Numbered from the stretch's first letter, positions 1 to 8,559 are shown. The stretch is 64,000 bases of DNA from Betaproteobacteria bacterium HGW-Betaproteobacteria-11 (GCA_002842395.1 PHCV01000008.1:1-64000), one strand, 5' to 3'. Notes: a model not told the origin generated them from the letters alone. Translations and numbers: made by a program.

Positions 1-60
1 GACGGGCGAAGCCTGATCCGGAATCCAGGCCGAGATCACCACGAAGCACACCGAGGCACA

Positions 61-210
61 CCTGGATTCCGGGTCAAGCCCGGAATGACGCCTCTCCTCC
101 GTCATCCCGGCTCCCTTCCCGTCATTCCCGCGAACGCGGGAATCCAGGCAGTGGTCGAGGCGAGACACCGAGGTTCATTCCTGGATTCCGGGTCAAGCCC
201 GGAATGACGG
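61..210. repeat. Three REP-like palindromes
   Basis: Positions 61-90 and 180-210 each carry ATTCCGGGTCAAGCCCGGAA followed by TGACG, which folds into a short hairpin. Positions 121-148 carry the related form with arms CATTCCCGCG and CGCGGGAATCC. Such elements are widespread in proteobacterial intergenic regions. Further copies lie at 30763-30789, 59888-59916 and 59949-59987. Confidence 0.8.
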
Positions 211-237
211 TGGAATTACCCGGCTTGCCTGGCTGAA

Positions 238-308
238 AATCGGCGTGCCACCAGCGCCAGCGCTTTGCTTGCTTTGCACTACCTTCGGGTCGCCTACGGG
301 AACTTTTT
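238..308 (-). repeat. 71-bp interspersed repeat, long form (copy A)
   Basis: This stretch aligns without gaps to 32489-32559 inside proS, with 65 of 71 positions identical by eye. Read on the minus strand it begins AAAAAGTTCCCGTAGG and ends in GCTGGTGGCACGCCGATT. Its last third resembles the short interspersed repeat found elsewhere in the window. Here it is intergenic, 10 bp beyond the slmA stop codon. Confidence 0.8.
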
Positions 309-318
309 GCCGGGATCG

Positions 319-906
319 TCAGCGCGCCAGCAGCGGCCACTGCGCCGGCCATTGCGCCAGCGGGTCGTCCTTGAAGCCGCTCTTGACGAAGCGCTGCCAG
401 CGGCCTAGCGTGTAGCACAGCAGCACATCGGCATGGGCGCCGAAGTCGTGACCGGCGGCCAGCGCCCCCTGCGCCGCGGCCACCTTGAGGCATTGCTTGA
501 GGGTGGCTTCGATGCGTCCCTGCAACTGGTTGATGCGCGACTGCAGGCGCGGATTTTCATGCACCAGCGCATCGCCCACCAGGACGCGGGTCAGCCCGCG
601 GTTTTTCTGGGCGAAGCGGAGCAGCGAGGCGACGATCATCTCGGCCTGCTTCAGGCCCGATTCCTCCTGCGCCTCGATCTGCGCGATCACCGCGAAGACG
701 CCGCCCTCGATGAACTCGATCAGTCCCTCGTACATCTGCGCCTTGCTGGCGAAATGCCGGTAGAGCGCGGCTTCCGAGACCTCGAGCTGTTTGGCCAGCA
801 GCGCCGTGGTGACTTTCTCCGCCGCCGGACGTTCGAGCATCGCGGCGATGGTTTGCAGGATCAGCAGCTTCTTTTCGCCGGCCTTGGCGCTGCGCGTTTC
901 GCTCAT
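319..906 (-). CDS. slmA: Nucleoid occlusion factor SlmA (TetR family)
   Basis: This is a TetR-family DNA-binding protein that in E. coli binds chromosomal sites and blocks FtsZ-ring assembly over the nucleoid. The 195-residue product matches the family length. An N-terminal helix-turn-helix spans about residues 33-60 (TTALLAKQLEVSEAALYRHF), and a mostly helical ligand-type domain follows. The ATG at 906 is chosen because the protein then opens MSETRSAKAGEKKLL just before the DNA-binding domain. The same frame stays open upstream through argB, but that part is a shadow. It lies 14 bp downstream of argB on the same strand, so the two are probably co-transcribed. The TetR/SlmA assignment is strong; the role is inferred from the family. 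Confidence 0.88.
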   Translation of the reverse strand: MSETRSAKAGEKKLLILQTIAAMLERPAAEKVTTALLAKQLEVSEAALYRHFASKAQMYEGLIEFIEGGVFAVIAQIEAQEESGLKQAEMIVASLLRFAQKNRGLTRVLVGDALVHENPRLQSRINQLQGRIEATLKQCLKVAAAQGALAAGHDFGAHADVLLCYTLGRWQRFVKSGFKDDPLAQWPAQWPLLAR

Positions 907-920
907 CGCGGTTTCCCCTT

Positions 921-2006
<1,086 letters not shown>

Positions 2007-2098
2007 TTACACTGTGTCGCCGTGTCGCCGTGATCGCCGTGGTGCAACGGATGCTTTTGGGATTACTGGATGGCCAGCCGCTTTTCAAGTGGCGTACC

Positions 2099-2677
2099 AT
2101 GACATCCATGACTGCCGACGACATCGCCGCCCTCCTCCCCGAACTGCGGCCGCGCCTGGTGCGCTTCGCCCTGCTGCAACTGCGCGAAGCGGCGGCGGCC
2201 GAGGATGCCGTGCAGGACGCGCTGCTGGCCGCCACCGTGCATGCCGCTCAGTTCCAGGGCAGCGCGGCGGCGGCCACCTGGATCTTCGGCATCCTGAAAA
2301 ACAAGATCATCGACGAGTTCCGCCGCAAAAGCCGCCTGCCCCTGGCCGAGCTCGACGTCGAGCAGGAACAGGGACTGGAGGAAATGGTGGAAGATCAATT
2401 CGACCAACGCGGCCACTGGGCCGCCACGCCGGCCGCCTGGATGAATCCCGAGGCTTCGCTGGAACAGAAGCGTTTCTGGGAAGTTTTCGATCTCTGTCTG
2501 ACGGCGCTGCCGGCCAAACCGGCCCGGGTGTTCGGCATGCGCGAGCTCCTGGGCATGGAGACCGAAGAAATTTGTAAGGAACTCGGTCTCTCGTCGTCGA
2601 ACTGCTGGGTGCTCTTGCACCGGGCCCGACTGGGGCTGCGCGATTGCCTGTCCCGCCGCTGGTTTGGAGAACACTGA
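2099..2677 (+). CDS. ECF-like sigma-70 family RNA polymerase sigma factor
   Basis: This is an alternative sigma factor that would direct RNA polymerase to the promoters of the downstream copper-RiPP locus. With the ATG at 2099 it has 192 residues. A region-2-like segment covers about residues 10-75 (LVRFALLQLREAAAAEDAVQ, then ATWIFGILKNKIIDEFRR). A C-terminal region-4 helix-turn-helix lies near residues 135-180 (RELLGMETEEICKELGLSSS, then NCWVLLHRARLGLRDCL). An ATG at 2108 is an alternative start. It is followed directly by a small zinc-motif protein and the hvf genes. Sigma genes with a small HxxxCxxC partner beside HVF/bufferin genes are a recurring arrangement, so self-contained regulation is likely. 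Confidence 0.88.
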   Translation: MTSMTADDIAALLPELRPRLVRFALLQLREAAAAEDAVQDALLAATVHAAQFQGSAAAATWIFGILKNKIIDEFRRKSRLPLAELDVEQEQGLEEMVEDQFDQRGHWAATPAAWMNPEASLEQKRFWEVFDLCLTALPAKPARVFGMRELLGMETEEICKELGLSSSNCWVLLHRARLGLRDCLSRRWFGEH

Positions 2678-2905
2678 ATGCTGTCCTGTCGTGAAGAAAC
2701 GGAATTGCTGTCGCAGGCCCTGGATCGTCCGCTGACGTTCGGCGAGCGTTTCGGGCTGGTTATGCATCTGATATTCTGTTCCGGCTGTCGCGCGACCGAA
2801 AGGCATCTGGCGTTTCTGCGAACGGCCACCCGGGTCTGGCGAGAGCCTCATGTTTCACAACCCGTCGTTTCACCCTCCAACCACGATCAAGGAGAACCAC
2901 CATGA
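2678..2905 (+). CDS. Small zinc-binding (zf-HC2-like) anti-sigma candidate
   Basis: This 75-residue protein starts at the base after the sigma-factor stop codon. It carries H30-x3-C34-x2-C37 (HLIFCSGC), the motif of zinc-containing anti-sigma factors, plus an additional Cys4. It has no transmembrane segment, so it would be a soluble partner of the upstream sigma factor. Its stop codon overlaps the start codon of hvfA (ATGA at 2902-2905), so sigma, anti-sigma and hvfA are translationally linked. The anti-sigma role is inferred from motif and position. Metal or redox sensing through the cysteines is possible but unproven. Confidence 0.75.
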   Translation: MLSCREETELLSQALDRPLTFGERFGLVMHLIFCSGCRATERHLAFLRTATRVWREPHVSQPVVSPSNHDQGEPP

Positions 2906-3264
2906 AACACAGCAAAACCCTGTCGCTTGCCGTCGGTGCCGCGTTCACGGCCCTCGCCTTCACCCCCGCCGCCTTCGCTGCCGGCAATCCATTCGCCATG
3001 CAAAAGCTCGACAGCGGCTACCAGCTCGCCGGGAACGATGCCACCAAGACCGATGGCAAGTGCGGCGCCAGCATGGGCGAAAAGAAGAAGGAGGGCAAAT
3101 GTGGCGAAGGCAAGTGCGGCGCCGACATGAAAAAGAAGCAGGCGATGCATGACGGCAAGTGCGGCGCCAGCATGGACGAAAAGAAGAAAGAGGGCAAATG
3201 TGGCGAAGGCAAGTGCGGCGCCGGCAAGAAGGCCGTCGCGCCCCAGGCCGAAGAAAAGAAATAA
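2902..3264 (+). CDS. hvfA: HvfA-type copper-binding RiPP precursor
   Basis: This is a secreted precursor peptide of the HVF/bufferin class. In known members, cysteines in EGKCG motifs are converted by an MNIO enzyme into heterocyclic or thioamide groups that bind copper. The 120-residue product has a Sec signal peptide (residues 1 to about 26, ending FTPAAFAA). A short linker is followed by a Lys/Gly/Cys-rich tail with six KCG motifs: two DGKCG and four EGKCG. The tail contains two almost identical 69-bp units at 3055-3123 and 3154-3222. The start is the ATG at 2902, with AAGGAGA just upstream. hvfB, hvfC and hvfX follow on the same strand. Family assignment rests on motif and context. Confidence 0.92.
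   Translation: MKHSKTLSLAVGAAFTALAFTPAAFAAGNPFAMQKLDSGYQLAGNDATKTDGKCGASMGEKKKEGKCGEGKCGADMKKKQAMHDGKCGASMDEKKKEGKCGEGKCGAGKKAVAPQAEEKK
3055..3222 (+). repeat. In-frame duplicated 69-bp unit in hvfA
   Basis: Units 3055-3123 and 3154-3222 start 99 bp (33 codons) apart and are nearly identical in DNA. Each encodes a GKCGAS segment followed by two EGKCG motifs. This points to recent expansion of the metal-binding tail by duplication. Confidence 0.85.
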
Positions 3265-3274
3265 GCCTGCGGCC

Positions 3275-4117
3275 GTGAAATCCACCGCGATTTCAGGGGC
3301 CGGCCTCGGCTTCAGGCGGGAGCTGCTTCCCGACCTGAAGGCCGGGGTGCCGTCCGCGGTCAGTTTCTTCGAACTCGCTCCGGAAAACTGGGCTGGCCTG
3401 GGCGGTCGTTCGGCGAAGGAGCTACGGGCCTTCACCGAACGCTTTCCCTTCGTCTGCCATGGTCTCTCGCTCGACCTGGGCGGCTCGCGTCCACTCGACG
3501 AAGCCCTGCTCCAGCAGATCGGAAGATTCATGCGGCAGCATGGCATCACCCTGTATACCGAGCATCTGTCCTGGTGCGGTGACGATGGTCACCTCTATGA
3601 CCTGCTGCCGATTCCCTTCACCCACGATGCGGTACGCTGGGTGGCCGGGCGCATTCGCCGGACGCAGGAGATCCTCGAAATGCGGATCGGCATCGAGAAC
3701 GCCTCCTACTATCTCGTGCCGCCAGGCGCGGAAATGAGCGAGACCGAATTCATCCGCGCCGTGGTCGAGGAAGCCGACTGCCTGCTACATCTGGACGTGA
3801 ACAACCTTTACGTCAATTCCCGCAACTTCGGCTTCGATCCGCTCGCCTTCATGACGGCATTGCCGCTGGAGCGTACCTGCTACGTGCACATGGCCGGCCA
3901 TTACGTCGAGCCTGATGGCCTGTTGATCGACACCCATGGCGCCGAGGTCATTGATCCGGTATGGCGACTGCTCGACGCCGTCTATGCCCGACTCGGCCCC
4001 CTGCCGACCTGTCTCGAACGTGATTTCAATTTTCCGCCACTTCCCGCGCTGGCGCAGGAGGTGACGCGCATCGCCGACGCCCAGCAGCGGTGCCCGCTGG
4101 TGCGCAAGGCGGCCTGA
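3275..4117 (+). CDS. hvfB: HvfB: MNIO-type RiPP maturase (DUF692)
   Basis: This is a multinuclear non-heme iron oxidative enzyme (DUF692, TIM-barrel) that would modify the cysteines of HvfA. The GTG at 3275 gives 280 residues opening MKSTAISGAGLGFRREL, as in the family; the frame extends upstream into hvfA but is unlikely to be used there. Likely iron ligands are visible: H62, E97-H98 (TEHLSW), E141-N142 (IENAS), D174 (LHLDVNN), H205 and H209 (HMAGH), and D219-H221 (DTHG). It starts 10 bp after hvfA and its stop overlaps the hvfC start (TGATG at 4115-4119). MNIO family membership is very secure; the exact product chemistry is inferred from HVF systems. Confidence 0.93.
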   Translation: MKSTAISGAGLGFRRELLPDLKAGVPSAVSFFELAPENWAGLGGRSAKELRAFTERFPFVCHGLSLDLGGSRPLDEALLQQIGRFMRQHGITLYTEHLSWCGDDGHLYDLLPIPFTHDAVRWVAGRIRRTQEILEMRIGIENASYYLVPPGAEMSETEFIRAVVEEADCLLHLDVNNLYVNSRNFGFDPLAFMTALPLERTCYVHMAGHYVEPDGLLIDTHGAEVIDPVWRLLDAVYARLGPLPTCLERDFNFPPLPALAQEVTRIADAQQRCPLVRKAA

Positions 4118-4860
4118 TGCTGGCCTTCCAGGAATTCCAGCGCGAACTCGGTCGCCACATCCGCGACCCGCGCCGAACAAAACGACCTGCCGGCGTGCCG
4201 GCGCGGCGCATGGCGGTATACAACGACCTGCTGTTCGACAACCTGAGAGGTTTCCTCGATGCCTGCTTTCCGCTCTCGCGCCAGTTGCTCGGCGAACGAC
4301 GCTGGTTTTCCCTGGTGCGGGCCTTTTTCCGCGAGGCACGTTGCGGGGCGCCATATTTCCGCGAAATTCCGCACGAATTTCTCGACTGGCTGGCCCGCAC
4401 CGAAACCCTGCGCGGGTCATTGCCGCCTTGGCTGCATGAGCTTGCCCATTACGAGTGGGTGGAACTGGCGCTCGACGTGATGGACGGCGACCCCCCGGCC
4501 CACAATCCGCACGGCGACCTGCTCGATGGCTTGCCCGTATTCGCGCCGGCCGTGCTGAATCTGACCTACACCTGGCCGGTGCATCGCATCGGCGCCGCAT
4601 GGCGGCCAAGAAAGCCGGCGGCGACCCATCTGCTGGTTTTTCGCGATACCGAGGATGCCGTGCAATTCATCGTCCTCAACCCACTCTCCTCGCGCCTGAT
4701 TGCCTTGTTGCAGGCCGGCCCGTGTAGCGGCCGGCAGGCCTGCCTCGCGCTCGCCGGAGAAATCGCCCACCCTCACCCCGAATCCCTCGCCATTCATGGC
4801 GCCCAACTAATCGCCGGGCTCCGCGCCACGGGCGCCCTGCTAGGAACCGTCCCCGCATGA
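4117..4860 (+). CDS. hvfC: HvfC: RiPP maturase partner protein (DUF2063)
   Basis: This is the usual partner of MNIO enzymes, thought to bind the precursor and present it to HvfB. The 247-residue product has an N-terminal DUF2063 domain (FQEFQRELGRHIRDPRR, then ARRMAVYNDLLFDNLRGFL) and a C-terminal domain that begins near residue 140. The ATG at 4117 overlaps the hvfB stop and excludes the earlier in-frame start at 4090. Its own stop overlaps the ATG of hvfX (ATGA at 4857-4860), so the three genes appear translationally coupled. The role follows from studied HVF/bufferin systems; nothing in the sequence contradicts it. Confidence 0.9.
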   Translation: MLAFQEFQRELGRHIRDPRRTKRPAGVPARRMAVYNDLLFDNLRGFLDACFPLSRQLLGERRWFSLVRAFFREARCGAPYFREIPHEFLDWLARTETLRGSLPPWLHELAHYEWVELALDVMDGDPPAHNPHGDLLDGLPVFAPAVLNLTYTWPVHRIGAAWRPRKPAATHLLVFRDTEDAVQFIVLNPLSSRLIALLQAGPCSGRQACLALAGEIAHPHPESLAIHGAQLIAGLRATGALLGTVPA

Positions 4861-5360
4861 AGAATCTGCTTCGCTCCCTCTTCGACCTGCTCGACAAACT
4901 CGGTCAGTGGATCGGCTTCCTCGGTCTGCGCCTGCTCCTGGGCTGGGAATTCCTCGATTCCGGCCTGGAAAAATTCCATGGCGAGAACTGGTTCGGCGAT
5001 GTCGCCGACAAGTTCCCCTGGCCGTTCAGTCTGCTTCCGGTCGATGTCAGCTGGCAACTGGCGATCTGGTTCGAAATCGTCGGCGGCATCGCCCTGGTGA
5101 TCGGCCTCGGCACCCGTTTCTTCGCCACCTCGCTGTTCATTCTCACCGTGGTCGCCATCGCCGTCGCCCACTGGCCGGCCGAGTGGCAGACCTTGCGCGA
5201 ACTGGCCCAGGGCTACGTGATCAGCGACGACGGCCACGGCAACTTCAAGCTGCCGCTGCTCTTCCTCGTCATGCTCGTGCCGCTGATCCTCTCCGGCCCG
5301 GGGAAGCTCTCGCTCGATGCCTGGCTCGCACGCCGTTTCTTCGGCAAACCGCGGAGCTGA
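4857..5360 (+). CDS. hvfX: HvfX: DoxX-family membrane protein
   Basis: This is a 167-residue integral membrane protein of the DoxX family with about four hydrophobic segments. One example is IGFLGLRLLLGWEFLDSGLE near residues 19-38, and others lie in the middle and near PLLFLVMLVPLILSG. DoxX-like proteins regularly accompany HVF-type copper RiPP genes and are thought to help maturation or export, but the mechanism is unknown. The ATG at 4857 overlaps the hvfC stop. It is the last gene of the first transcription block, with about 110 bp to the second Cys-rich peptide gene. Confidence 0.85.
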   Translation: MKNLLRSLFDLLDKLGQWIGFLGLRLLLGWEFLDSGLEKFHGENWFGDVADKFPWPFSLLPVDVSWQLAIWFEIVGGIALVIGLGTRFFATSLFILTVVAIAVAHWPAEWQTLRELAQGYVISDDGHGNFKLPLLFLVMLVPLILSGPGKLSLDAWLARRFFGKPRS

Positions 5361-5372
5361 GGAATATCCGGC
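5361..5372 (+). promoter_or_regulatory. Second copy of the GGAATATCCGGC element
   Basis: This 12-mer is identical to 1993-2004 and starts at the base after the hvfX stop codon. It lies 99 bp before the ATG of the second Cys/Met-rich peptide gene. Its placement suggests the sigma factor drives a second transcript starting here. Confidence 0.5.
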
Positions 5373-5471
5373 GATTCGCGCATCTGGTAAGCTAAGGCTG
5401 TCCGTAGTGGCGGCCGCCGCCGGCTGGCCGGATTCGCGGACTATCTCGTTCGTCATTCAAGGAGAATCGCC

Positions 5472-5837
5472 ATGAACAAGATTTTTTCACTTCTCGCCAG
5501 CGCCATTCTTGCGGTCGCGGTCAGCTCCGCGGCCTTTGCCACCGAACATGAACCTGCCGCCGATGCCGCCAAGGAAATGAAATGCGGCGCCAGCATGGGC
5601 AAGGAAGGCATGAAGGGCGGCGGAATGGGCGCGAACAAAGCTCAGTGCAAAAGCGAGGGCGAAGGCTGCGACTGCAAGTGCCCATGCATGGAGAAGATGA
5701 AAGGAATGAAGTGCGGCATGGAAATGAAATGCGGCGCCAAAATGAAGGACCCGAAAACAGGCGCCATGAAGTGTGGCGCGGAAATGAAGTGCGGCGCCAA
5801 AATGAAGTCGGCCACCCCCGCTGAAGCCGGCAAGTAA
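5472..5837 (+). CDS. Second secreted Cys/Met-rich peptide, putative metal-binding RiPP precursor
   Basis: This 121-residue protein has a Sec signal peptide (residues 1 to about 23, ending SSAAFA). Its tail is rich in Met, Lys and Cys. Five MKCG motifs and a CDCKCPC cluster are visible, ten cysteines in all, together with repeated MKCGAxM segments near the C-terminus. It lacks the EGKCG motif of HvfA. The ribosome-binding region (TCAAGGAGAA before the ATG) is nearly identical to that of hvfA. Its position after hvfX and the shared upstream 12-mer suggest it belongs to the same regulon. It may be an alternative HvfB substrate or an unmodified copper-binding peptide. No family was recognised with certainty. 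Confidence 0.75.
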   Translation: MNKIFSLLASAILAVAVSSAAFATEHEPAADAAKEMKCGASMGKEGMKGGGMGANKAQCKSEGEGCDCKCPCMEKMKGMKCGMEMKCGAKMKDPKTGAMKCGAEMKCGAKMKSATPAEAGK

Positions 5838-5847
5838 GCTACCGGCT

Positions 5848-6090
5848 TTGGTCGCGGACACAAACCCCGCGCTGGCGGAACCGCGCGGTCGGTCCCCCGC
5901 CAGCGCGGCGTGCCCGCGCTGCGGCGCCGCTTTCCATTGCGGCGTGGTGGATAGCACCACGCCCTGCTGGTGCACCGCCCTGCCACCGGTTGCGCCCCCC
6001 GAGCCGCAACGTGCGGGTTGCTTCTGTCCGGACTGTCTGCGCCAGTTGCCGGGCTCGGCATCACCCCGCGAGAGACGCCCGACACAGTGA
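5848..6090 (+). CDS. Cysteine-rich CWC family protein
   Basis: This small protein of about 80 residues has paired cysteine motifs CPRCGAAFHCG, PCWC and CFCPDCLRQL, the pattern of the cysteine-rich CWC family (named for its Cys-Trp-Cys). The fold is probably zinc-stabilised and the function is unknown. The only in-frame start is the TTG at 5848, so the true start is uncertain. It begins 10 bp after the Cys/Met-rich peptide, and its stop overlaps the GTG start of the next gene (GTGA at 6087-6090). That arrangement indicates a genuine translated gene in this operon. Confidence 0.7.
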   Translation: MVADTNPALAEPRGRSPASAACPRCGAAFHCGVVDSTTPCWCTALPPVAPPEPQRAGCFCPDCLRQLPGSASPRERRPTQ

Positions 6091-6662
6091 ACCCGCTTGC
6101 CTCACCTGCCGCGACCGCAGAACTCGCCGCCTGGCGCTCGGCGCTGGTCTCGCGCCGCCGCTTCCTGCTTGCCGCCGCCGGCGGTTCGCTGACCGCCCTG
6201 TTCCCGCTCGCCGCACCGGGAAAAGTCAGGCGGGGCGATCCCTGGATGGTCATCGCTGCCGTGCAGGACATGCTCTTCCCTGCCGAAGCCGATGCGCCAG
6301 GCGCGCAGGAGATCCACGCCCTCGCCTATCTGCGCGGCGTGCTGGCCGAGCCGCGCCATGACCGCGAGGAAGGCCGGTTGGTGCTCAAGGGCGCCGGCTG
6401 GCTCGACGATCTGAGCCGGCAGCGGCAACGTGCCGGCTTTCTCGCGCTGGCGGAAGACAGGCGCGAGCAACTGCTGCATGAAATCGCCGCCAGCGAACAG
6501 GGCGAACACTGGCTGGCGACGCTGCTGTTCTACCTCTGCGAGGCCCTGCTGACCGACCCGGTCTATGGCGGCAACCCGAATGGCATCGGCTGGGCCTGGC
6601 TCGGCCACACGCCGGGCTTTCCGCGCCCGACCACCGACAAACGCCTCAAGGGTTGGTCATGA
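6087..6662 (+). CDS. Gluconate 2-dehydrogenase subunit 3-like protein, Tat-exported
   Basis: This 191-residue product resembles the small subunit of gluconate 2-dehydrogenase-type GMC complexes. A twin-arginine signal (SRRRFLLAAAGGSLTALFPL) near residues 17-36 predicts Tat export, probably carrying the folded FAD subunit along with it. The GTG at 6087 is chosen because it overlaps the preceding stop codon; earlier starts lie inside the CWC gene. The stop overlaps the ATG of the GMC subunit. No cytochrome c subunit follows, so the electron acceptor is unclear. Family assignment is moderate to strong; the substrate is unknown. Confidence 0.78.
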   Translation: MNPLASPAATAELAAWRSALVSRRRFLLAAAGGSLTALFPLAAPGKVRRGDPWMVIAAVQDMLFPAEADAPGAQEIHALAYLRGVLAEPRHDREEGRLVLKGAGWLDDLSRQRQRAGFLALAEDRREQLLHEIAASEQGEHWLATLLFYLCEALLTDPVYGGNPNGIGWAWLGHTPGFPRPTTDKRLKGWS

Positions 6663-8356
6663 ACGATTACGACGTTTGCATCACCGGCAGTGGCGCCGGC
6701 GGCGGCGCGGTGGCCTGGCGGCTGACGCAGGCCGGCTTTCGCGTGCTGGTGCTGGAAAAGGGGCCGTGGTTCACCGAGGCCGACTACTTCAAGGACGAGC
6801 TGGCCTGTTGCCGTCGCAGCGTCTACACCCCCGATCTGCGCGACGAGCCGCAGGTGGTCGAAGAACTCGACGGCGACGACTGGGAAGCCACCCCCACCAG
6901 CGAAGCGGATTACGATTTCTGGAACGGCAATGTGGTCGGCGGTTCGAGCAATTTCATGTCCGGTTTCTTCCATCGCCTGAAGCCGGTCGACTTTCGCCTG
7001 CGTTCCGAGTTCGGCCCGATCACCGGCGCCAACGTGGTGGACTGGCCGATCGGCTACGCCGACCTGGAACCCTACTATGCCGAGGCCGAACATGTCATCG
7101 GCATCTCCGGCAAGGTGGTGCCGCACCGTTTTCTCGAACCGCGCTCGACGCCCGACTTTCCCTATCCGCCGACGCTCGAACATCCGGTCTCGCGCTGGAT
7201 CGACGAGGCCTGCGCGCAGCTCGGCTTCCAGTCGCTGCCCCTGCCGCGCGCAGTGCTTTCGCAGCCGAAGGGCAAGCGGCGCAGTTGCGAATATGCCGGC
7301 TACTGCGGCAGCTATGGCTGCGCCACCGGCGCCAAGGGCAGTGCGCGCGCCGCGCTGCTCGACGAGGCGGTAGCCAGCGGCCGCTGCGAGGTGCGTCCGC
7401 ACAGCCAGGTGCTGCGCCTCGCCAGCGATGCCAGGGGCCGCGTCACTGGCGCGGTCTACCGCGATCAAGCCGGAAAACAGCACACCGCCACCGCCCGCCT
7501 CTACGTCGTCGCCTGCCAGGCCGTGGAAACTTCCCGCCTGCTGCTGCTCTCCCGTGGGCCGCGCCATCCGCAGGGACTGGGCAACCGCTTCGGCCAGGTC
7601 GGCCGTAACCTGCTGTTCTCCGGCGGCGGCATCAGTCATGGCGTGTTCCGCCATGCCGAACTCGATGCCGAACGCGCCGCGCAGGTGCGTGCCGTCGGTC
7701 CCTTCGTCAATCGCACCCTGCACGACTGGTATGTGATCGACGATCCGCAGCTCGGCCGCATCAAGGGCGGGGTGATGGATTTCCTCTTCCATCATCCCAA
7801 CGTGGTCTCGCGCGCCACGGCGCTGACCCGCGACGACAACGGCAAACTGGTCTGGGGCACGGCCTTGAAGCGGCGCATGGAAGAAAAGATTCGCGGCGAG
7901 CGGCGCATCGACTGCGAGGTCTTCGTGGACTGGCTGCCGACCGAGAATTGCTTCGTCAGCCTGGATCCGACGCTACGCGACAAATGGGGCCAGCCGGTGG
8001 CGCGGGTGCGCGTCGGCGCGCATCCGCACGATCTCGTCGCCGGCCAGCATCTGGCGGAAAAGGGCCGCCAGGTGCTGGCCGCGATCGGCGCCAGGGATAC
8101 GGTGGCCAGCGTCTCGCCCGCGCCGCCGACCAACCTGATGGCGGGTGGCTGCCGCTTCGGCAACGACCCGAAGAGTTCGGTGCTCGATGCCGACTGCCGG
8201 GTGCATGGGGCCGAGAACCTGTTCGTCGCCGACGGCAGCTTCATGCCCACCGGCGGCAGCGTGCCCTACACCTGGACCATCTATGCCAACGCGCTGCGCG
8301 TCGGCGACAAAATCGCCGCGCAACTCGGTCATCCGCTCGTAACATCGACGGCGTAA
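6659..8356 (+). CDS. GMC-family FAD-dependent oxidoreductase
   Basis: This 565-residue flavoprotein is of the glucose-methanol-choline family and is the expected catalytic partner of the preceding subunit-3-like protein. The N-terminal Rossmann motif is YDVCITGSGAGGGAVAWRL, with an acidic residue of the ADP-binding loop in VLVLEKGPW. The FAD-binding C-terminus carries NLFVADGSFMPTGGSVPYTW. The ATG at 6659 overlaps the upstream stop. It has no signal peptide of its own, consistent with export as a complex with the Tat-bearing small subunit. The substrate cannot be told from the sequence. A short interspersed repeat begins within its TAA stop codon. Confidence 0.85.
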   Translation: MNDYDVCITGSGAGGGAVAWRLTQAGFRVLVLEKGPWFTEADYFKDELACCRRSVYTPDLRDEPQVVEELDGDDWEATPTSEADYDFWNGNVVGGSSNFMSGFFHRLKPVDFRLRSEFGPITGANVVDWPIGYADLEPYYAEAEHVIGISGKVVPHRFLEPRSTPDFPYPPTLEHPVSRWIDEACAQLGFQSLPLPRAVLSQPKGKRRSCEYAGYCGSYGCATGAKGSARAALLDEAVASGRCEVRPHSQVLRLASDARGRVTGAVYRDQAGKQHTATARLYVVACQAVETSRLLLLSRGPRHPQGLGNRFGQVGRNLLFSGGGISHGVFRHAELDAERAAQVRAVGPFVNRTLHDWYVIDDPQLGRIKGGVMDFLFHHPNVVSRATALTRDDNGKLVWGTALKRRMEEKIRGERRIDCEVFVDWLPTENCFVSLDPTLRDKWGQPVARVRVGAHPHDLVAGQHLAEKGRQVLAAIGARDTVASVSPAPPTNLMAGGCRFGNDPKSSVLDADCRVHGAENLFVADGSFMPTGGSVPYTWTIYANALRVGDKIAAQLGHPLVTSTA

Positions 8357-8386
8357 AAACTCGGCGCTGGTGGCACGGCGCACACC
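8355..8386 (+). repeat. Short interspersed repeat
   Basis: AAAAACTCGGCGCTGGTGGC followed by ACGGCGCACACC. It starts inside the TAA stop codon of the GMC gene. The copy at 18793-18824 differs at only three positions over 32 bp. Confidence 0.8.
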
Positions 8387-8559
8387 ATGCGGCGCCATGG
8401 ATCGCCAGCAACGGGCCCGGCGAATCCCCTGGCCGGCAGCCTTCCCATTCATCACCGAGTGGGAGACAATCCGGATTCGATCCACGGCAGTCGGGCCGGC
8501 TTTCGGAGAGGCCAGGACATGCCGCGGATTCCTCGAACACCGCGCCAGGAGCGATCCCC

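Larger units (their letters stand above)
1..318. other. Non-coding, repeat-rich stretch downstream of slmA
   Basis: I see no convincing gene here. The stretch holds three short inverted-repeat elements and one copy of a 71-bp interspersed repeat that ends just before the slmA stop codon. The open frames that cross it are low-complexity Arg/Pro/Ala translations without family features. Confidence 0.7.

Noticed and set aside
3055-3222. CRISPR-like repeats in hvfA
   Set aside because: Only two units are present, they are in frame and coding, and there are no spacers.
8371-8395. Sigma-54 promoter (TGGCAC) upstream of hoxF
   Set aside because: The TGGCAC is part of the interspersed repeat, and no TTGC element lies at the required distance.
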